A program made the translations under genes and the position numbers. Of a stretch of DNA of 64,000 nucleotides, positions 8,435-16,633 are shown in pieces (position 1 is the first letter of the stretch; every line of letters starts with the position of its first letter). Origin of the DNA: Janthinobacterium lividum (lineage in GTDB: Bacteria; Pseudomonadota; Gammaproteobacteria; Burkholderiales; Burkholderiaceae_D). The notes beneath the pieces are model-generated. The model worked only from the letters and a program-made list of their open reading frames with translations, did not search any database and was not told the origin of the DNA. The stretch is from positions 124,001 through 188,000 of the forward strand of contig NZ_JAAOLY010000014.1 of NCBI RefSeq assembly GCF_011601275.1, read 5' to 3'.

Positions 8435-9421
8435 TCATGGGTGGTGGGCAAAGGCGGTGTGGGATGGCGCCAGCGACTCCGGTGCCTCCTGCTGGTTGTG
8501 CGCTTGCGTGACATGGCTGCCTGGCGCCACGCTGCGGGTCAGCCAGACATTGCCGCCGATGACGGAGCCCTGGCCGATGGTCACCCGTCCCAGGATCGTC
8601 GCGCCCGCATAAATGACCACGTCGTCCTGCACGATGGGGTGGCGCGCCAGACCCTTTTTCAGCACGCCGTCGGCGCCGGCGGGAAAGCGCTTGGCGCCCA
8701 GGGTGACGGCTTGATAAATGCGCACGCGCTCGCCGATGATGGCCGTCTCGCCGATCACCACGCCCGTGCCATGGTCGATGAAAAAGCTGCTGCCGATGAT
8801 GGCGCCCGGATGGATGTCGATGCCCGTCTGCGAATGGGCCACTTCGGCGATGATGCGCGCCACCAGCGGCGCGCCAAGCGCATACAAGGTGTGCGCCAGG
8901 CGGTAATGGATGATGGCCAGGATGCCCGGATAGCACAGCAGCACTTCGTCGACGCTGTGCGCGGCCGGGTCGCCATGAAAGGCCGCCGCCACGTCCGTGT
9001 CGAGCTGGGCGCGGATGCGCGGCAGCGCGCGGGCGAAGCGCTGCACGATGGCCAGCGCCTGCTGTTCGATGGATACCGTCTGCTGCAAGCCGTGCTGGCG
9101 CGCGTGGTAACTGAGTTCGCGCCGCACCTGTTCGTGCAGCCCAGTAAGCGTCGTGTCGAGCGTGTGGCCGACAAAGAAATCCTCGCTCTCCTGCTGCAGG
9201 TCGAGGGGCCCCAGGCGCATGGGGAACAGGGCCGCGCACAGGGCGCCGACGATATCGCGCAAATGCTGGCGCGACGGGAATTCGCGCGCGCCGCACTCCT
9301 GGTTGCTGGCCAGCCCTTCGCGCCACTGCGCACGCACGGCGCGCAATTCATCGACGATCTGGCGCAGTTCCCATTGCGGCTGCGCGGCAAGGGAGGCGGG
9401 GGGAATGGCTCGCTGGTTCAT
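8435..9421 (-). CDS. epsC: Serine O-acetyltransferase (EpsC/CysE type)
   Basis: 328 aa. The helical N-terminal half ends in a left-handed beta-helix of hexapeptide repeats (IHPGAIIGSSFFIDHGTG, GVVIGETAIIGERVRIYQAV, VVIYAGATILGRVTIGQGSV). The catalytic His residues of the family are visible in IHPGA and IDHGTG. It makes O-acetylserine, the precursor of cysteine, from serine and acetyl-CoA. Here it would feed cysteine to the encapsulated desulfurase. The start is the ATG at 9421, 19 bases after the rhodanese stop. A homologous acetyltransferase is a known companion of family 2A encapsulin operons. Confidence 0.9.
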   Translation of the reverse strand: MNQRAIPPASLAAQPQWELRQIVDELRAVRAQWREGLASNQECGAREFPSRQHLRDIVGALCAALFPMRLGPLDLQQESEDFFVGHTLDTTLTGLHEQVRRELSYHARQHGLQQTVSIEQQALAIVQRFARALPRIRAQLDTDVAAAFHGDPAAHSVDEVLLCYPGILAIIHYRLAHTLYALGAPLVARIIAEVAHSQTGIDIHPGAIIGSSFFIDHGTGVVIGETAIIGERVRIYQAVTLGAKRFPAGADGVLKKGLARHPIVQDDVVIYAGATILGRVTIGQGSVIGGNVWLTRSVAPGSHVTQAHNQQEAPESLAPSHTAFAHHP

Positions 9422-9440
9422 GATGGTTCCGGGAAGAGGT

Positions 9441-9938
9441 TTAATCTTGCAGCCAAGGCAGCGCATGCCAGCGCCAGCCGCCGCTGTGGCCACGCTGCTG
9501 CTGTTCGTCAAGGTCGCCCTCGAAGCCTTGCGCGATATTGAAGACGTGCGTGAAACCTGCCTTGGCGGCCGCTTCGGCAGCCGCGGCCGAGCGCTTGCCG
9601 CTGCGGCACAGCAGCACCACGACGGCATCCTTGCCGCCCACCTTCGCTTCCAGTTCGCGCGTAAAGCGGGGATTGCGGTTCATGGCCGTGCCGGTGGCCC
9701 ACGCCACGTGCAGCGAGGCCGGCACATAGCCGACGAAAGTGCGCTCTTCATTCGTGCGCACGTCGACCAGCACGGCTTTGCCGGCCTGCACCAGCTGCCA
9801 TGCATCCTGCGCGCTGACGATGCCCGCATACGGCAAGCCTTGCGCCTGCGCCTGGGTGCGCGCGAGATGGAGTACTTCATCAAACGCCGCCTCGCCGTGC
9901 GCGGCGCGGGGATCGAAAATCAGTTCTGCAGCAGCCAT
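9441..9938 (-). CDS. Rhodanese-domain sulfurtransferase
   Basis: 165 aa, a single rhodanese domain (about 40-150). The active-site loop is CRSGKRS with Cys111, and the substrate-side motif VDVRTNEE is present. It should carry a persulfide and move sulfane sulfur. It is the first gene of the encapsulin operon (rhodanese - epsC - XRE - shell - desulfurase), where it may supply or remove sulfur for the compartment. There is no signal peptide, so it acts in the cytoplasm. The C-terminus is Gln/Trp-rich (DEQQQRGHSGGWRWHALPW). Confidence 0.9.
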   Translation of the reverse strand: MAAAELIFDPRAAHGEAAFDEVLHLARTQAQAQGLPYAGIVSAQDAWQLVQAGKAVLVDVRTNEERTFVGYVPASLHVAWATGTAMNRNPRFTRELEAKVGGKDAVVVLLCRSGKRSAAAAEAAAKAGFTHVFNIAQGFEGDLDEQQQRGHSGGWRWHALPWLQD

Positions 9939-10057
9939 CTTTCCACCTCTTTATTCCGTCGTCAAAAACCAGCACGAGTCCACTGTAGCGAACTTATGTT
10001 GTTCGGAAAACAAATTAAAAAGAGTTTGGAAAGCTGAAAAACGTATATGGGGAAGAT
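9939..10057 (-). promoter_or_regulatory. Upstream region of the encapsulin operon
   Basis: An AT-rich gap before the rhodanese gene. It contains the inverted repeat TTGTT-cggaa-AACAA (9999-10013) and the sequence AAAACAAAT (10007-10015) that recurs before the shell gene. The inverted repeat is a candidate operator. The promoter boxes are not clear. Confidence 0.45.
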
Positions 10058-11689
10058 TTATGAAGCGCGGCGGCGTTCCCGCAATAAAAACCGAGCAGGG
10101 TCCAAAGCAGCGGCCAATTGACTCTCCAGCGGCAACGGCTCCCCCTCCAGCTGGCACGCCAGCAGCTCGGCCGCCAGCGGCGCCCAGATCAGGCCGCGCG
10201 AAGCGTAACCGAGCAAGCCAAACAGGCCAGGCCAGCGCGGTACGTCGCGCAGGCGCTCGCAGCGGCCCGGTATGCCCGGGTCGGGCAAGGCCCCCGCCAG
10301 CGGCAGGCGGTCCGGTGCCATGCAGCGAAAGCCCGTGCGGCCCGCCAGCGGCGCGTCGAACGGAGCCACACCAAGGATGTCGGCGATCTTCCCGATATTG
10401 TCTTCCTGGCTCGATGGGCGCAAGCTGGCGTCAGCGTCCGCATCGTAGCTGGCGCCCACACACACGACGCCCTCGTGCGCCGGCGTCATGTAGGCTTCGC
10501 GGCAGACGACGAACGGCAACAATGGCAAGCTGCCTTCGGCCAGGTGCGTGACCTGGCCGCGCACGGCGTCCAGCGGCAAGCCGGCCGCCTGTTCGAAATC
10601 CACGGCCCCCGTGCCCGCCGCCAGGATGACGGTGGGAGCCGCCGCGATCAGGACGCCGTCCGCATCGCGCACCAGCCATTCCCGGTCGCCACGTTCCAGT
10701 CGCAGGGCGCTGCTGGAAAAACGCCGCGTAAGCAAGGCGCCGCAGGCGTCCAGCATGGCCGCGCAGACGGAAGACGGGCGCGCCCAGCCGCCCTGCTCGA
10801 ACCACCAGGCGCCATCGGGCGCCGGCGCGCCCAGCATGGCGGTCGCTTCGGGCGCTTCCAGCCAGCGGGCGAATTCGCGCGGATACAGGCCGCTGGCGGC
10901 AATCTGCCGCTGCACGTGCGCATGCGCGCCGTCGCGCGCCAGGTGCAGCACGCCGCTTTGCACACCCTCGATGGCGGCGCCGATGCCGCCCAGGTCTTTC
11001 CAGCGGCTCAGCGAGTACAGATAGGCGGCACGCACGAGGCGTGTGGCGATATTGTCGTCCTTCGACATCAGCGGCATGAAGATGCCAGCCAGGTTGCCCG
11101 ACGCTTCGCTGGCCGGCTGCGCGTGGCGTTCGATCAAGGTCACCTTCCAGCCGCGCGCGGCCAGCCGTTCGCAGGCGGCCGCGCCGGCCACGCCCGCGCC
11201 GATGACGATGGCGCGGCGCTCGGGCGCGGTGACGGCCGCATACTCTGCGCGCCGCGCATAAAACATGGCGCGCAAACGGCTCTCGTCGAAAACAAAACCA
11301 TGCTTTTGCAGCGCCGCGCGCTGCGCCTCGTCCAGGTGTATGGCTTGCAGGCGGGCGCCGTCGACCATCAGGCGCGCGAGCACCGATGTGGCTGCCGGCA
11401 CCCAGGCCAGGTGCACTTCATCGACTTGCGCCGACAATTGCGCCAGGCAGGCATCGGCCTCGCCGATCAGCACATCGAGCGTAACGAGGCCATCGTGCGA
11501 AACCATGCGGTGCAGGCCAGGCACGCAAGGCGGCCACTGTGCGCGCCACTGCTCGGGCAAGTGGCGCGCATCGACGGGACGCGGCGCCAGCGCGATGTAG
11601 TGCAGACGGCGGCCGCCATGCGCCGCACAGGCGGCGCGCAAGCGGGCGCCGTCAAAATCCGTGTCGAGCAGGACGAGTACGCGGCGCAT
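10058..11689 (-). CDS. mnmC: MnmC-like FAD oxidoreductase with degenerate methyltransferase part
   Basis: 543 aa. Residues about 155-543 are the FAD-dependent MnmC oxidoreductase: dinucleotide motif IVIGAGVAGAAACERLAARG, SGNLAGIFMPL, and C-terminal GFRCMAPDRLPLAGALP plus LLGYASRGLIWAPL. This domain converts cmnm5(s2)U34 to nm5(s2)U34 in tRNA. Residues 1-150 align in outline with the C-terminal part of the MnmD methyltransferase (WPPCVPGLHRM, LDVLIGEADACLAQL, RAMFYARR). However, the SAM-binding glycine motif is replaced by DTDFDGARLRA, and the usual DGFAP...NP motif is missing. The second methylation step is therefore probably lost or done elsewhere. The ATG at 11689 overlaps the tag stop codon (TGATG). 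Confidence 0.85.
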   Translation of the reverse strand: MRRVLVLLDTDFDGARLRAACAAHGGRRLHYIALAPRPVDARHLPEQWRAQWPPCVPGLHRMVSHDGLVTLDVLIGEADACLAQLSAQVDEVHLAWVPAATSVLARLMVDGARLQAIHLDEAQRAALQKHGFVFDESRLRAMFYARRAEYAAVTAPERRAIVIGAGVAGAAACERLAARGWKVTLIERHAQPASEASGNLAGIFMPLMSKDDNIATRLVRAAYLYSLSRWKDLGGIGAAIEGVQSGVLHLARDGAHAHVQRQIAASGLYPREFARWLEAPEATAMLGAPAPDGAWWFEQGGWARPSSVCAAMLDACGALLTRRFSSSALRLERGDREWLVRDADGVLIAAAPTVILAAGTGAVDFEQAAGLPLDAVRGQVTHLAEGSLPLLPFVVCREAYMTPAHEGVVCVGASYDADADASLRPSSQEDNIGKIADILGVAPFDAPLAGRTGFRCMAPDRLPLAGALPDPGIPGRCERLRDVPRWPGLFGLLGYASRGLIWAPLAAELLACQLEGEPLPLESQLAAALDPARFLLRERRRAS

Positions 11690-12252
11690 CAGCGCCCCGC
11701 GCGGCAAAAGCAGGTGGGCGCATGGTCGTTGACCATACCGATGCCCTGCATGTAGGCGTAGATGATGGTCGAGCCGACGAACTTGAAACCCAGCTTGAGC
11801 AAGTCTTTCGACAGTTTGTCGGACAAGGCCGTCTTGGCGGGGAACTCGCCCGGCTGCCAGCTGTTGACGATGGGCTGGCCATCGACATACGCCCACAAAA
11901 AGCTGTCGAGGGTCTGCCCTTGCGCGCGCAGGCGCAAATAGGCTTGCGCATTCGTGATGGCGGCCGCCACCTTCAGGCGGTTGCGCACGATGCCGGGGTC
12001 CGCCAGCAGTTGCGCCACCTTGTGCGGGCCATACGCGGCGATCTTTTCCGCGTCCCATCCGTCGAAGGCGGCGCGGTAGGTGTCGCGCTTGTTGAGGATG
12101 GTTTCCCAGCTCAGGCCAGCCTGCGCGCCTTCCAGGTTCAGCATCTCGAACAGCCGGCGCTCGTCGTGGCAAGGTACGCCCCACTCCGTATCGTGATAGT
12201 CGAGATAGCGGGGATTGGCCGGATTGGCCCAGGCGCAGCGGGTAATATTCAT
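11689..12252 (-). CDS. tag: DNA-3-methyladenine glycosylase I
   Basis: 187 aa, the full length of the Tag family. Hallmarks are the N-terminal RCAWAN, the motif YLDYHDTEWGVP, FEMLNLEGAQAGLSWETIL, and the C-terminal zinc-site residues in NDHAPTCFCR. It removes 3-methyladenine from alkylated DNA in base excision repair. The start is the ATG at 12252 (MNITRCAWAN). The gene is coupled to mnmC by a TGATG overlap. Confidence 0.95.
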   Translation of the reverse strand: MNITRCAWANPANPRYLDYHDTEWGVPCHDERRLFEMLNLEGAQAGLSWETILNKRDTYRAAFDGWDAEKIAAYGPHKVAQLLADPGIVRNRLKVAAAITNAQAYLRLRAQGQTLDSFLWAYVDGQPIVNSWQPGEFPAKTALSDKLSKDLLKLGFKFVGSTIIYAYMQGIGMVNDHAPTCFCRAGR

Positions 12253-12290
12253 GGTCGTGTTCTTCGTGTGCAGGCAAATGCCAGTATAGT

Positions 12291-13781
12291 TTATCGGCCG
12301 CGCAGGATGCGTCCCAATTCCTGCAGGCCGTGCGCCATCTCGTCCGGGGGAATGGCCGCAAAGCCCAGCAGCAGCCCCGGCGGCGTGGCGCACTCGGACC
12401 CGGCCGCCGGATCGGCATAGTGGCCCAGCGGACGCAGTTCGATACCGCGCGACAGCCCCGCGCGCGACACCGTTTCTTCTTCGTGGCCGGCGCGAAAATA
12501 CGCACACAGTTCCAGGCCGCTGTCGGCCGGGCCGCACGCAAGCTGGTCGCCCAGTTCGCGCGCGATGCCGCGCACCAGCAGGTCGCGCCGCTCGGCATTG
12601 CTGTCGCGCGTGCGGCGGATATGGCGGCCAAAGTGTCCCTCGGCGATGAAGTCGGCCAGCGCCATCTGCGGCACGATGGCCGTGTGCCGGTCCATCACGG
12701 ACTTGGCTTGCACCAGCGCCTCGGCCAGCGCGGGCGGCGCCACCATGTAGCCCAGGCGCAGCCCGGGAAACAGCACCTTCGAGAGGGTGCCCACGTAGAC
12801 CACGCAGCCGGCCCGGTCCAGGCTTTGCAGCGAGGCCAGCGGCGCGCCCGCGTAGCGGTACTCGCTGTCGTAATCGTCTTCCACCAGCCACGCTTTATTG
12901 TGCGCGGCCCAGGCCAGCAAGGCCAGGCGGCGGGGCAAGCTCATGCTCACGCCCAGCGGCATCTGGTGCGACGGCGTCACGTACGCCAGCTTCGCCTGCG
13001 GGCAATGCGCCACGCCGTACGCCACGTCCAGCCCCTGCGCATCGACGGGAACGGGAAACACGCGCGCGCCGGCCGCGCGCAGCGGGCCGCTGGCGCCCCG
13101 GTAGCCGGGCGACTCCATCCAGACCGGGTCGCCCGGCGCCAGCAAGATGGTCGACAGCAGGAACAGTGCCTGCTGCGAACCGGAGGTGATGACGATCTGC
13201 TGCGGCGTGCACTGCACCCCGCGCGACGCTTTCAGATACACGCACAGCAGCTCGCGCAGCGGCAGGTAGCCGGCCGGGTCGCTGTAGCCGAAATGGTGGT
13301 CGGGACGGCGCCAGCGCCGCGCTTCCAGGCGGTTCCACACGTCGAACGGGAAATGGTCGATGCGCGGCATGCCGACACGGAAGGCGCGCAGCGGGCCACG
13401 GTGATATGCCACCTGGCGCATGGCCGTCACCACGCCGTGGCCGCGTGCCGACAGGGGCCGCAGCAGGCCGGGCGCGGGGGCGTCCGCCTTGGCGGCCGGC
13501 GCGGCCATGGGCACGTCGATGCTGACAAAAGTGCCGCGCCCCACGGCGCCATCGAGATAGCCTTCGGCCGTCAGAAGCGCATACGCATTGAGCACCGTCT
13601 GGCGCGACACCGCCAGCAGGCGGCAAAAGTCGCGCGTGGGCGGCAGCTGCATGCCGGGACTCATGCGGCCATCGAGGATGGCCGCCTTGATGGCCGCATA
13701 CAGCTGGCGAAACAGCGGCTCGCTGGCGCCGCGCCGCAGCGGCAAGGCGGCGATGATCTGGTTCAGGTGGGATGCAGGCAT
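12291..13781 (-). CDS. MocR-family (GntR HTH + aminotransferase) regulator
   Basis: 496 aa. The N-terminal GntR winged helix (about 12-78: PLFRQLYAAIKAAILDGRM, LPPTRDFCRLLAVSRQTVLN) is fused to a fold-type I aminotransferase domain (about 120-480). The latter has the PLP lysine in GTLSKVLFPGLRLGYM and the motif DDYDSEYRY. MocR/PdxR regulators sense PLP or amino compounds. It is transcribed away from the osmC gene at 13888, leaving a 106-base divergent gap where its operator would be expected. The target is unknown. Confidence 0.9.
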   Translation of the reverse strand: MPASHLNQIIAALPLRRGASEPLFRQLYAAIKAAILDGRMSPGMQLPPTRDFCRLLAVSRQTVLNAYALLTAEGYLDGAVGRGTFVSIDVPMAAPAAKADAPAPGLLRPLSARGHGVVTAMRQVAYHRGPLRAFRVGMPRIDHFPFDVWNRLEARRWRRPDHHFGYSDPAGYLPLRELLCVYLKASRGVQCTPQQIVITSGSQQALFLLSTILLAPGDPVWMESPGYRGASGPLRAAGARVFPVPVDAQGLDVAYGVAHCPQAKLAYVTPSHQMPLGVSMSLPRRLALLAWAAHNKAWLVEDDYDSEYRYAGAPLASLQSLDRAGCVVYVGTLSKVLFPGLRLGYMVAPPALAEALVQAKSVMDRHTAIVPQMALADFIAEGHFGRHIRRTRDSNAERRDLLVRGIARELGDQLACGPADSGLELCAYFRAGHEEETVSRAGLSRGIELRPLGHYADPAAGSECATPPGLLLGFAAIPPDEMAHGLQELGRILRGR

Positions 13782-13887
13782 GGTGACATTCTTGAATTGG
13801 TAGCCTCAAGATAGCACTTATTGGATATTTTAAATAGCCAAGACTGGCGCTAAGATGGTGCATCCCCTCTACTCTCGCGGAGCACCC

Positions 13888-14349
13888 ATGCATCAGTTTT
13901 TCGCCACCGTGGCCTGGCAGCGCGACGGCCAGGATTTTGCCGGCCAGCGCTACAGCCGTGGCCATGAATGGCAGTTCGACGGCGGCCTGACGGTAGCCGC
14001 CTCGTCATCGCCGCTGTCCGTGCCGCTGCCCATGTCGGTGGCGGCAAATATCGATCCGGAAGAAGCGCTGGTGGCGGCCACGTCGAGCTGCCACATGCTG
14101 TTCTTCCTGTCGCTGGCAGCGCAGCGCGGCTACGTCATCGACGACTACCGCGACGACGCAGTCGGTGACCTGGGCAAGAATGCGGCAGGCCGCCTGGCCA
14201 TGACGCGCATCGTGCTGCGTCCGCGCATCGCCTTCGCGGGAACGCCGCCCTCGCCCGAGGCCTTGGCGGCCCTGCACCACGACGCGCACGAGCGCTGCTA
14301 CATCGCCAATTCGCTGACGGCCGACGTGGTCGTGGAAGGAGCCGATTAA
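13888..14349 (+). CDS. OsmC-family peroxiredoxin-like protein
   Basis: 153 aa. The pattern is that of OsmC/Ohr proteins: an N-terminal beta region, then EEALVAATSSCHMLFFLSLAAQ with the first redox Cys, and the second Cys in HDAHERCYIANSL. These enzymes reduce organic hydroperoxides. The start is placed at the ATG at 13888 (MHQFFATVAW) with GGAG upstream; an in-frame GTG at 13855 has less support. It is directly followed by paiB with no gap, so the two form an operon. Confidence 0.85.
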   Translation: MHQFFATVAWQRDGQDFAGQRYSRGHEWQFDGGLTVAASSSPLSVPLPMSVAANIDPEEALVAATSSCHMLFFLSLAAQRGYVIDDYRDDAVGDLGKNAAGRLAMTRIVLRPRIAFAGTPPSPEALAALHHDAHERCYIANSLTADVVVEGAD

Positions 14350-15003
14350 ATGTACTCGCCCGCCAGCTTTCGCGAAGAACGCCTAGAGGTGCTGCATGGC
14401 TTGATCGACGCGCATCCGCTGGGCGCGCTGGTGCGCCACGATGCCGATGGCTTGTGCGCCGACCATCTGCCGTTCGAGATCGCCGCGCCCACGCCCGAGG
14501 CCCCGTTCGGCACCCTGCGCGCCCATGTGGCGCGCGCCAACCCGCTGTGGCGCAACGCTGGCGGGAACGATGAAGCACTGGTGATCTTCCATGGGCCGCA
14601 CGCCTACATCACGCCCGCCTGGTATGCGGAAAAGCAGCGCAGCGGCAAGGAAGTGCCGACCTTCAATTACGCGGTCGTGCATGCCCACGGCCCCCTGCGC
14701 GCCATCGACGACGCGGCGTGGCTGCTGGGATTGGTGGAGCGGCTGACGGCGCGCCATGAGGCGGGGCTAGCCGCGCCGTGGCAGGTGAGCGATGCGCCTG
14801 CCGGCTATATCGAGAAACTCTTGAAAGCCATCGTCGGCATCGAAATCCCCCTCACGCGCATCACGGGTAAATGGAAGCTGGGCCAGAACCGCAGCATGCA
14901 GGACCAGGCCAGCATGGCGCATGGCCTGGCGCTGGACACCCAGCCCGGCGCTGCGCAGGCGCTCGGCGCACTGATCGCCGCCAACGTCACGCCAGCCAGC
15001 TGA
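14350..15003 (+). CDS. PaiB-type FMN-binding protein
   Basis: 217 aa, matching PaiB: MYSPASFRE start, ADHLPFEI, HVARANPLWR, FHGPHAYITPAWYAEK, VPTFNYAVVHAHG, and a C-terminal ITGKWKLGQNRS. The family has an FMN-binding split-barrel fold. PaiB of Bacillus was described as a negative regulator of degradative enzymes, but a redox role is equally possible. Its ATG directly follows the osmC stop. Its 3' end overlaps the 3' end of the convergent AEC transporter gene by 17 bases. Confidence 0.88.
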   Translation: MYSPASFREERLEVLHGLIDAHPLGALVRHDADGLCADHLPFEIAAPTPEAPFGTLRAHVARANPLWRNAGGNDEALVIFHGPHAYITPAWYAEKQRSGKEVPTFNYAVVHAHGPLRAIDDAAWLLGLVERLTARHEAGLAAPWQVSDAPAGYIEKLLKAIVGIEIPLTRITGKWKLGQNRSMQDQASMAHGLALDTQPGAAQALGALIAANVTPAS

Positions 15004-15940
15004 CGGCCGCCGAAAACGTCAGGAACGACAGCGCTGTCGACACCAGAATGATGCGGGCGATACGCGCCGTGTTCGCCCCGAAACGCTCGGATAGCAGCGA
15101 AACGTTGCTGGCGCTGGGCAGGCACGCCACCAGCACCATGCAGGTCAGCGCGAACGGATCGAGCGGCGCGCCCAGCGCGATGGCCGTGTGGCCGATACCC
15201 CACACCAGCAGCGGATGCAGCAGCAGTTTTTTCAACGCCACGGGTACGTATTCCCCCAGCGGCGCCGGGTCGGCCGTGCTCATTTGCGAACGGGCCAGCA
15301 CGGCGCCGATGGTAAACAGGGCAACGGGCGAGGCGGCATCGGCCAGCAGGCCCACCGTCTGCATCAACGGCTTGGGCAAGGCCAGTTCCAGCCACGACGA
15401 CATGGCGCCCAGCACGATCGCCCACGGCATCGGATTGCCCAGCATGCCCTTCATGGCGTTGGCGACGGCGGCGCGGCTGCCGTGCGCGCCGCCGCTGCCG
15501 ATGCGCGACAGGGCGATGCACAAGGAACTTGTAATGAGCATGTCGACGATGATGGTGACGATGACGGGGCCCGAGGAACGGGGTCCCAGCAAGGTCAGTA
15601 GCAGCGGCACGCCCATGAAACCCGTATTCGGGAAGGCCGCCACCAGCGCACCGAAAGCGGCGTTGTTCCAGTCGATGCGGTGGCTCAGGGTCATGGCCGT
15701 GGTGACGCCCACCATGATCAGGGCGCACAGCAGGTACACGCCGAACACGCTGGCGTCGAGCAGCTGCGCGATGGGCGTGGCGGCGCCAAAGCGGTACAAC
15801 ATGCACGGCAGCGCGAAGTACAGGACAAAACTGTTCAAGCCGCCGATGGCGGCCAGCGGCAGCAGCTTGCGCCGCACGGCCAGGTAGCCGCACAGCACCA
15901 GGGCGAAGAAGGGAAAGGTGATGGCGAGAATGGTCAGCAT
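14987..15940 (-). CDS. AEC-family (auxin efflux carrier type) transporter
   Basis: 317 aa with about ten hydrophobic segments, starting MLTILAITFPFFALVLCGYL and ending FLTFSAAVSWLA. Conserved short motifs include AAFPNTGFMGVPLL and LPSASNVSLLSERFG, typical of AEC permeases. These usually export or exchange small organic acids in bacteria; the substrate is unknown here. The start at 15940 is chosen because a typical AEC N-terminus begins there; the extension to 16009 would cross the terminator at 15984-16006. Confidence 0.85.
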   Translation of the reverse strand: MLTILAITFPFFALVLCGYLAVRRKLLPLAAIGGLNSFVLYFALPCMLYRFGAATPIAQLLDASVFGVYLLCALIMVGVTTAMTLSHRIDWNNAAFGALVAAFPNTGFMGVPLLLTLLGPRSSGPVIVTIIVDMLITSSLCIALSRIGSGGAHGSRAAVANAMKGMLGNPMPWAIVLGAMSSWLELALPKPLMQTVGLLADAASPVALFTIGAVLARSQMSTADPAPLGEYVPVALKKLLLHPLLVWGIGHTAIALGAPLDPFALTCMVLVACLPSASNVSLLSERFGANTARIARIILVSTALSFLTFSAAVSWLA

Positions 15941-15983
15941 GAAACGCCATTGTAGCGCGCTGCTGTGGCTGGCCGCCTGGCGC

Positions 15984-16006
15984 AAAAAAAGGCCGCTCGC
16001 GCGGCC
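15984..16006 (-). terminator. Intrinsic terminator of the CHRD lipoprotein gene
   Basis: The inverted repeat GGCCGC-tcgc-GCGGCC (15991-16006) is followed on the minus strand by seven T residues (15984-15990), 33 bases past the CHRD gene stop. Confidence 0.8.
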
Positions 16007-16038
16007 CAAGGAGGTTTCGGGAAAACGCCGCTGGCCGG

Positions 16039-16476
16039 CTAGGGCTTGAGCTGGGCGCGGATCTCGCCGGCCGGGTAGGCGGCGCTGTGCACGTTCACGT
16101 ACAGGTTGCCGGCCTGGTAGCTCGCATACTGGGGCGGCGTCAGCATGGCGCCGGCCGGCACGGCAAACATGCCTTCGGCCGTTTTTACGAGCGGCACGAT
16201 GACGGGGCCGTTGGCGCCCGCCGGCGCTTCATGGATATGCGCGACGGTGGCCACCATGCCCGTATAGCGCACGCCGCCGCTGACGCTGCGGTCGTGGGCG
16301 ACGCGAATGGTGCTGCTGGCGCTGGCCGTGCTGGTATTGGCCGGCACTTCCTGCGCGCCCGTCAAGGTGACGTCATGGCCGCCCGGGTCATGCGGGCCGT
16401 GGGAACAGGCGCCCAGCAGGGCCGCCAGCGCCAGCACGGTGGCGGCGCGGCGAGCATATTGTGGCAATGTAGTCAT
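16039..16476 (-). CDS. CHRD-domain lipoprotein
   Basis: 145 aa. A lipoprotein signal peptide is present (lipobox LGAC, Cys near residue 24) followed by one CHRD domain: VTLTGAQEVPANTSTASA, GMVATVAHIHEAPAGANGP, and the C-terminal NLYVNVHSAAYPAGEIRAQL. CHRD domains occur in secreted bacterial proteins and in chordin; their function in bacteria is unclear. The product should be an envelope-anchored lipoprotein. The gene is monocistronic, with its own terminator. Confidence 0.88.
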   Translation of the reverse strand: MTTLPQYARRAATVLALAALLGACSHGPHDPGGHDVTLTGAQEVPANTSTASASSTIRVAHDRSVSGGVRYTGMVATVAHIHEAPAGANGPVIVPLVKTAEGMFAVPAGAMLTPPQYASYQAGNLYVNVHSAAYPAGEIRAQLKP

Positions 16477-16633
16477 CGCAGTACTCCTTCAACGGACATC
16501 GGGTCACGGATGGCGCCACACCCTGCACAGCCGGGCCTGCGCCGCACTTGAATTGCATAGTGCGACGGTAACGCCATGCCGTGCAGTCCGTCTTGCTTTG
16601 CGCCAAACTCGGCGCACCTCCGCCAGCGCGTCT

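Noticed and set aside
9421..9628. N-terminal extension of the serine acetyltransferase to 9628
   Set aside because: The extra 69 codons overlap the rhodanese gene, are Arg/Ser-rich and do not resemble the family. The ATG at 9421 fits the family.
10058..12631. 857-codon open frame joining the tag region to mnmC
   Set aside because: The part before 11689 lies out of frame over the tag gene and is not protein-like. The MnmC protein starts at 11689.
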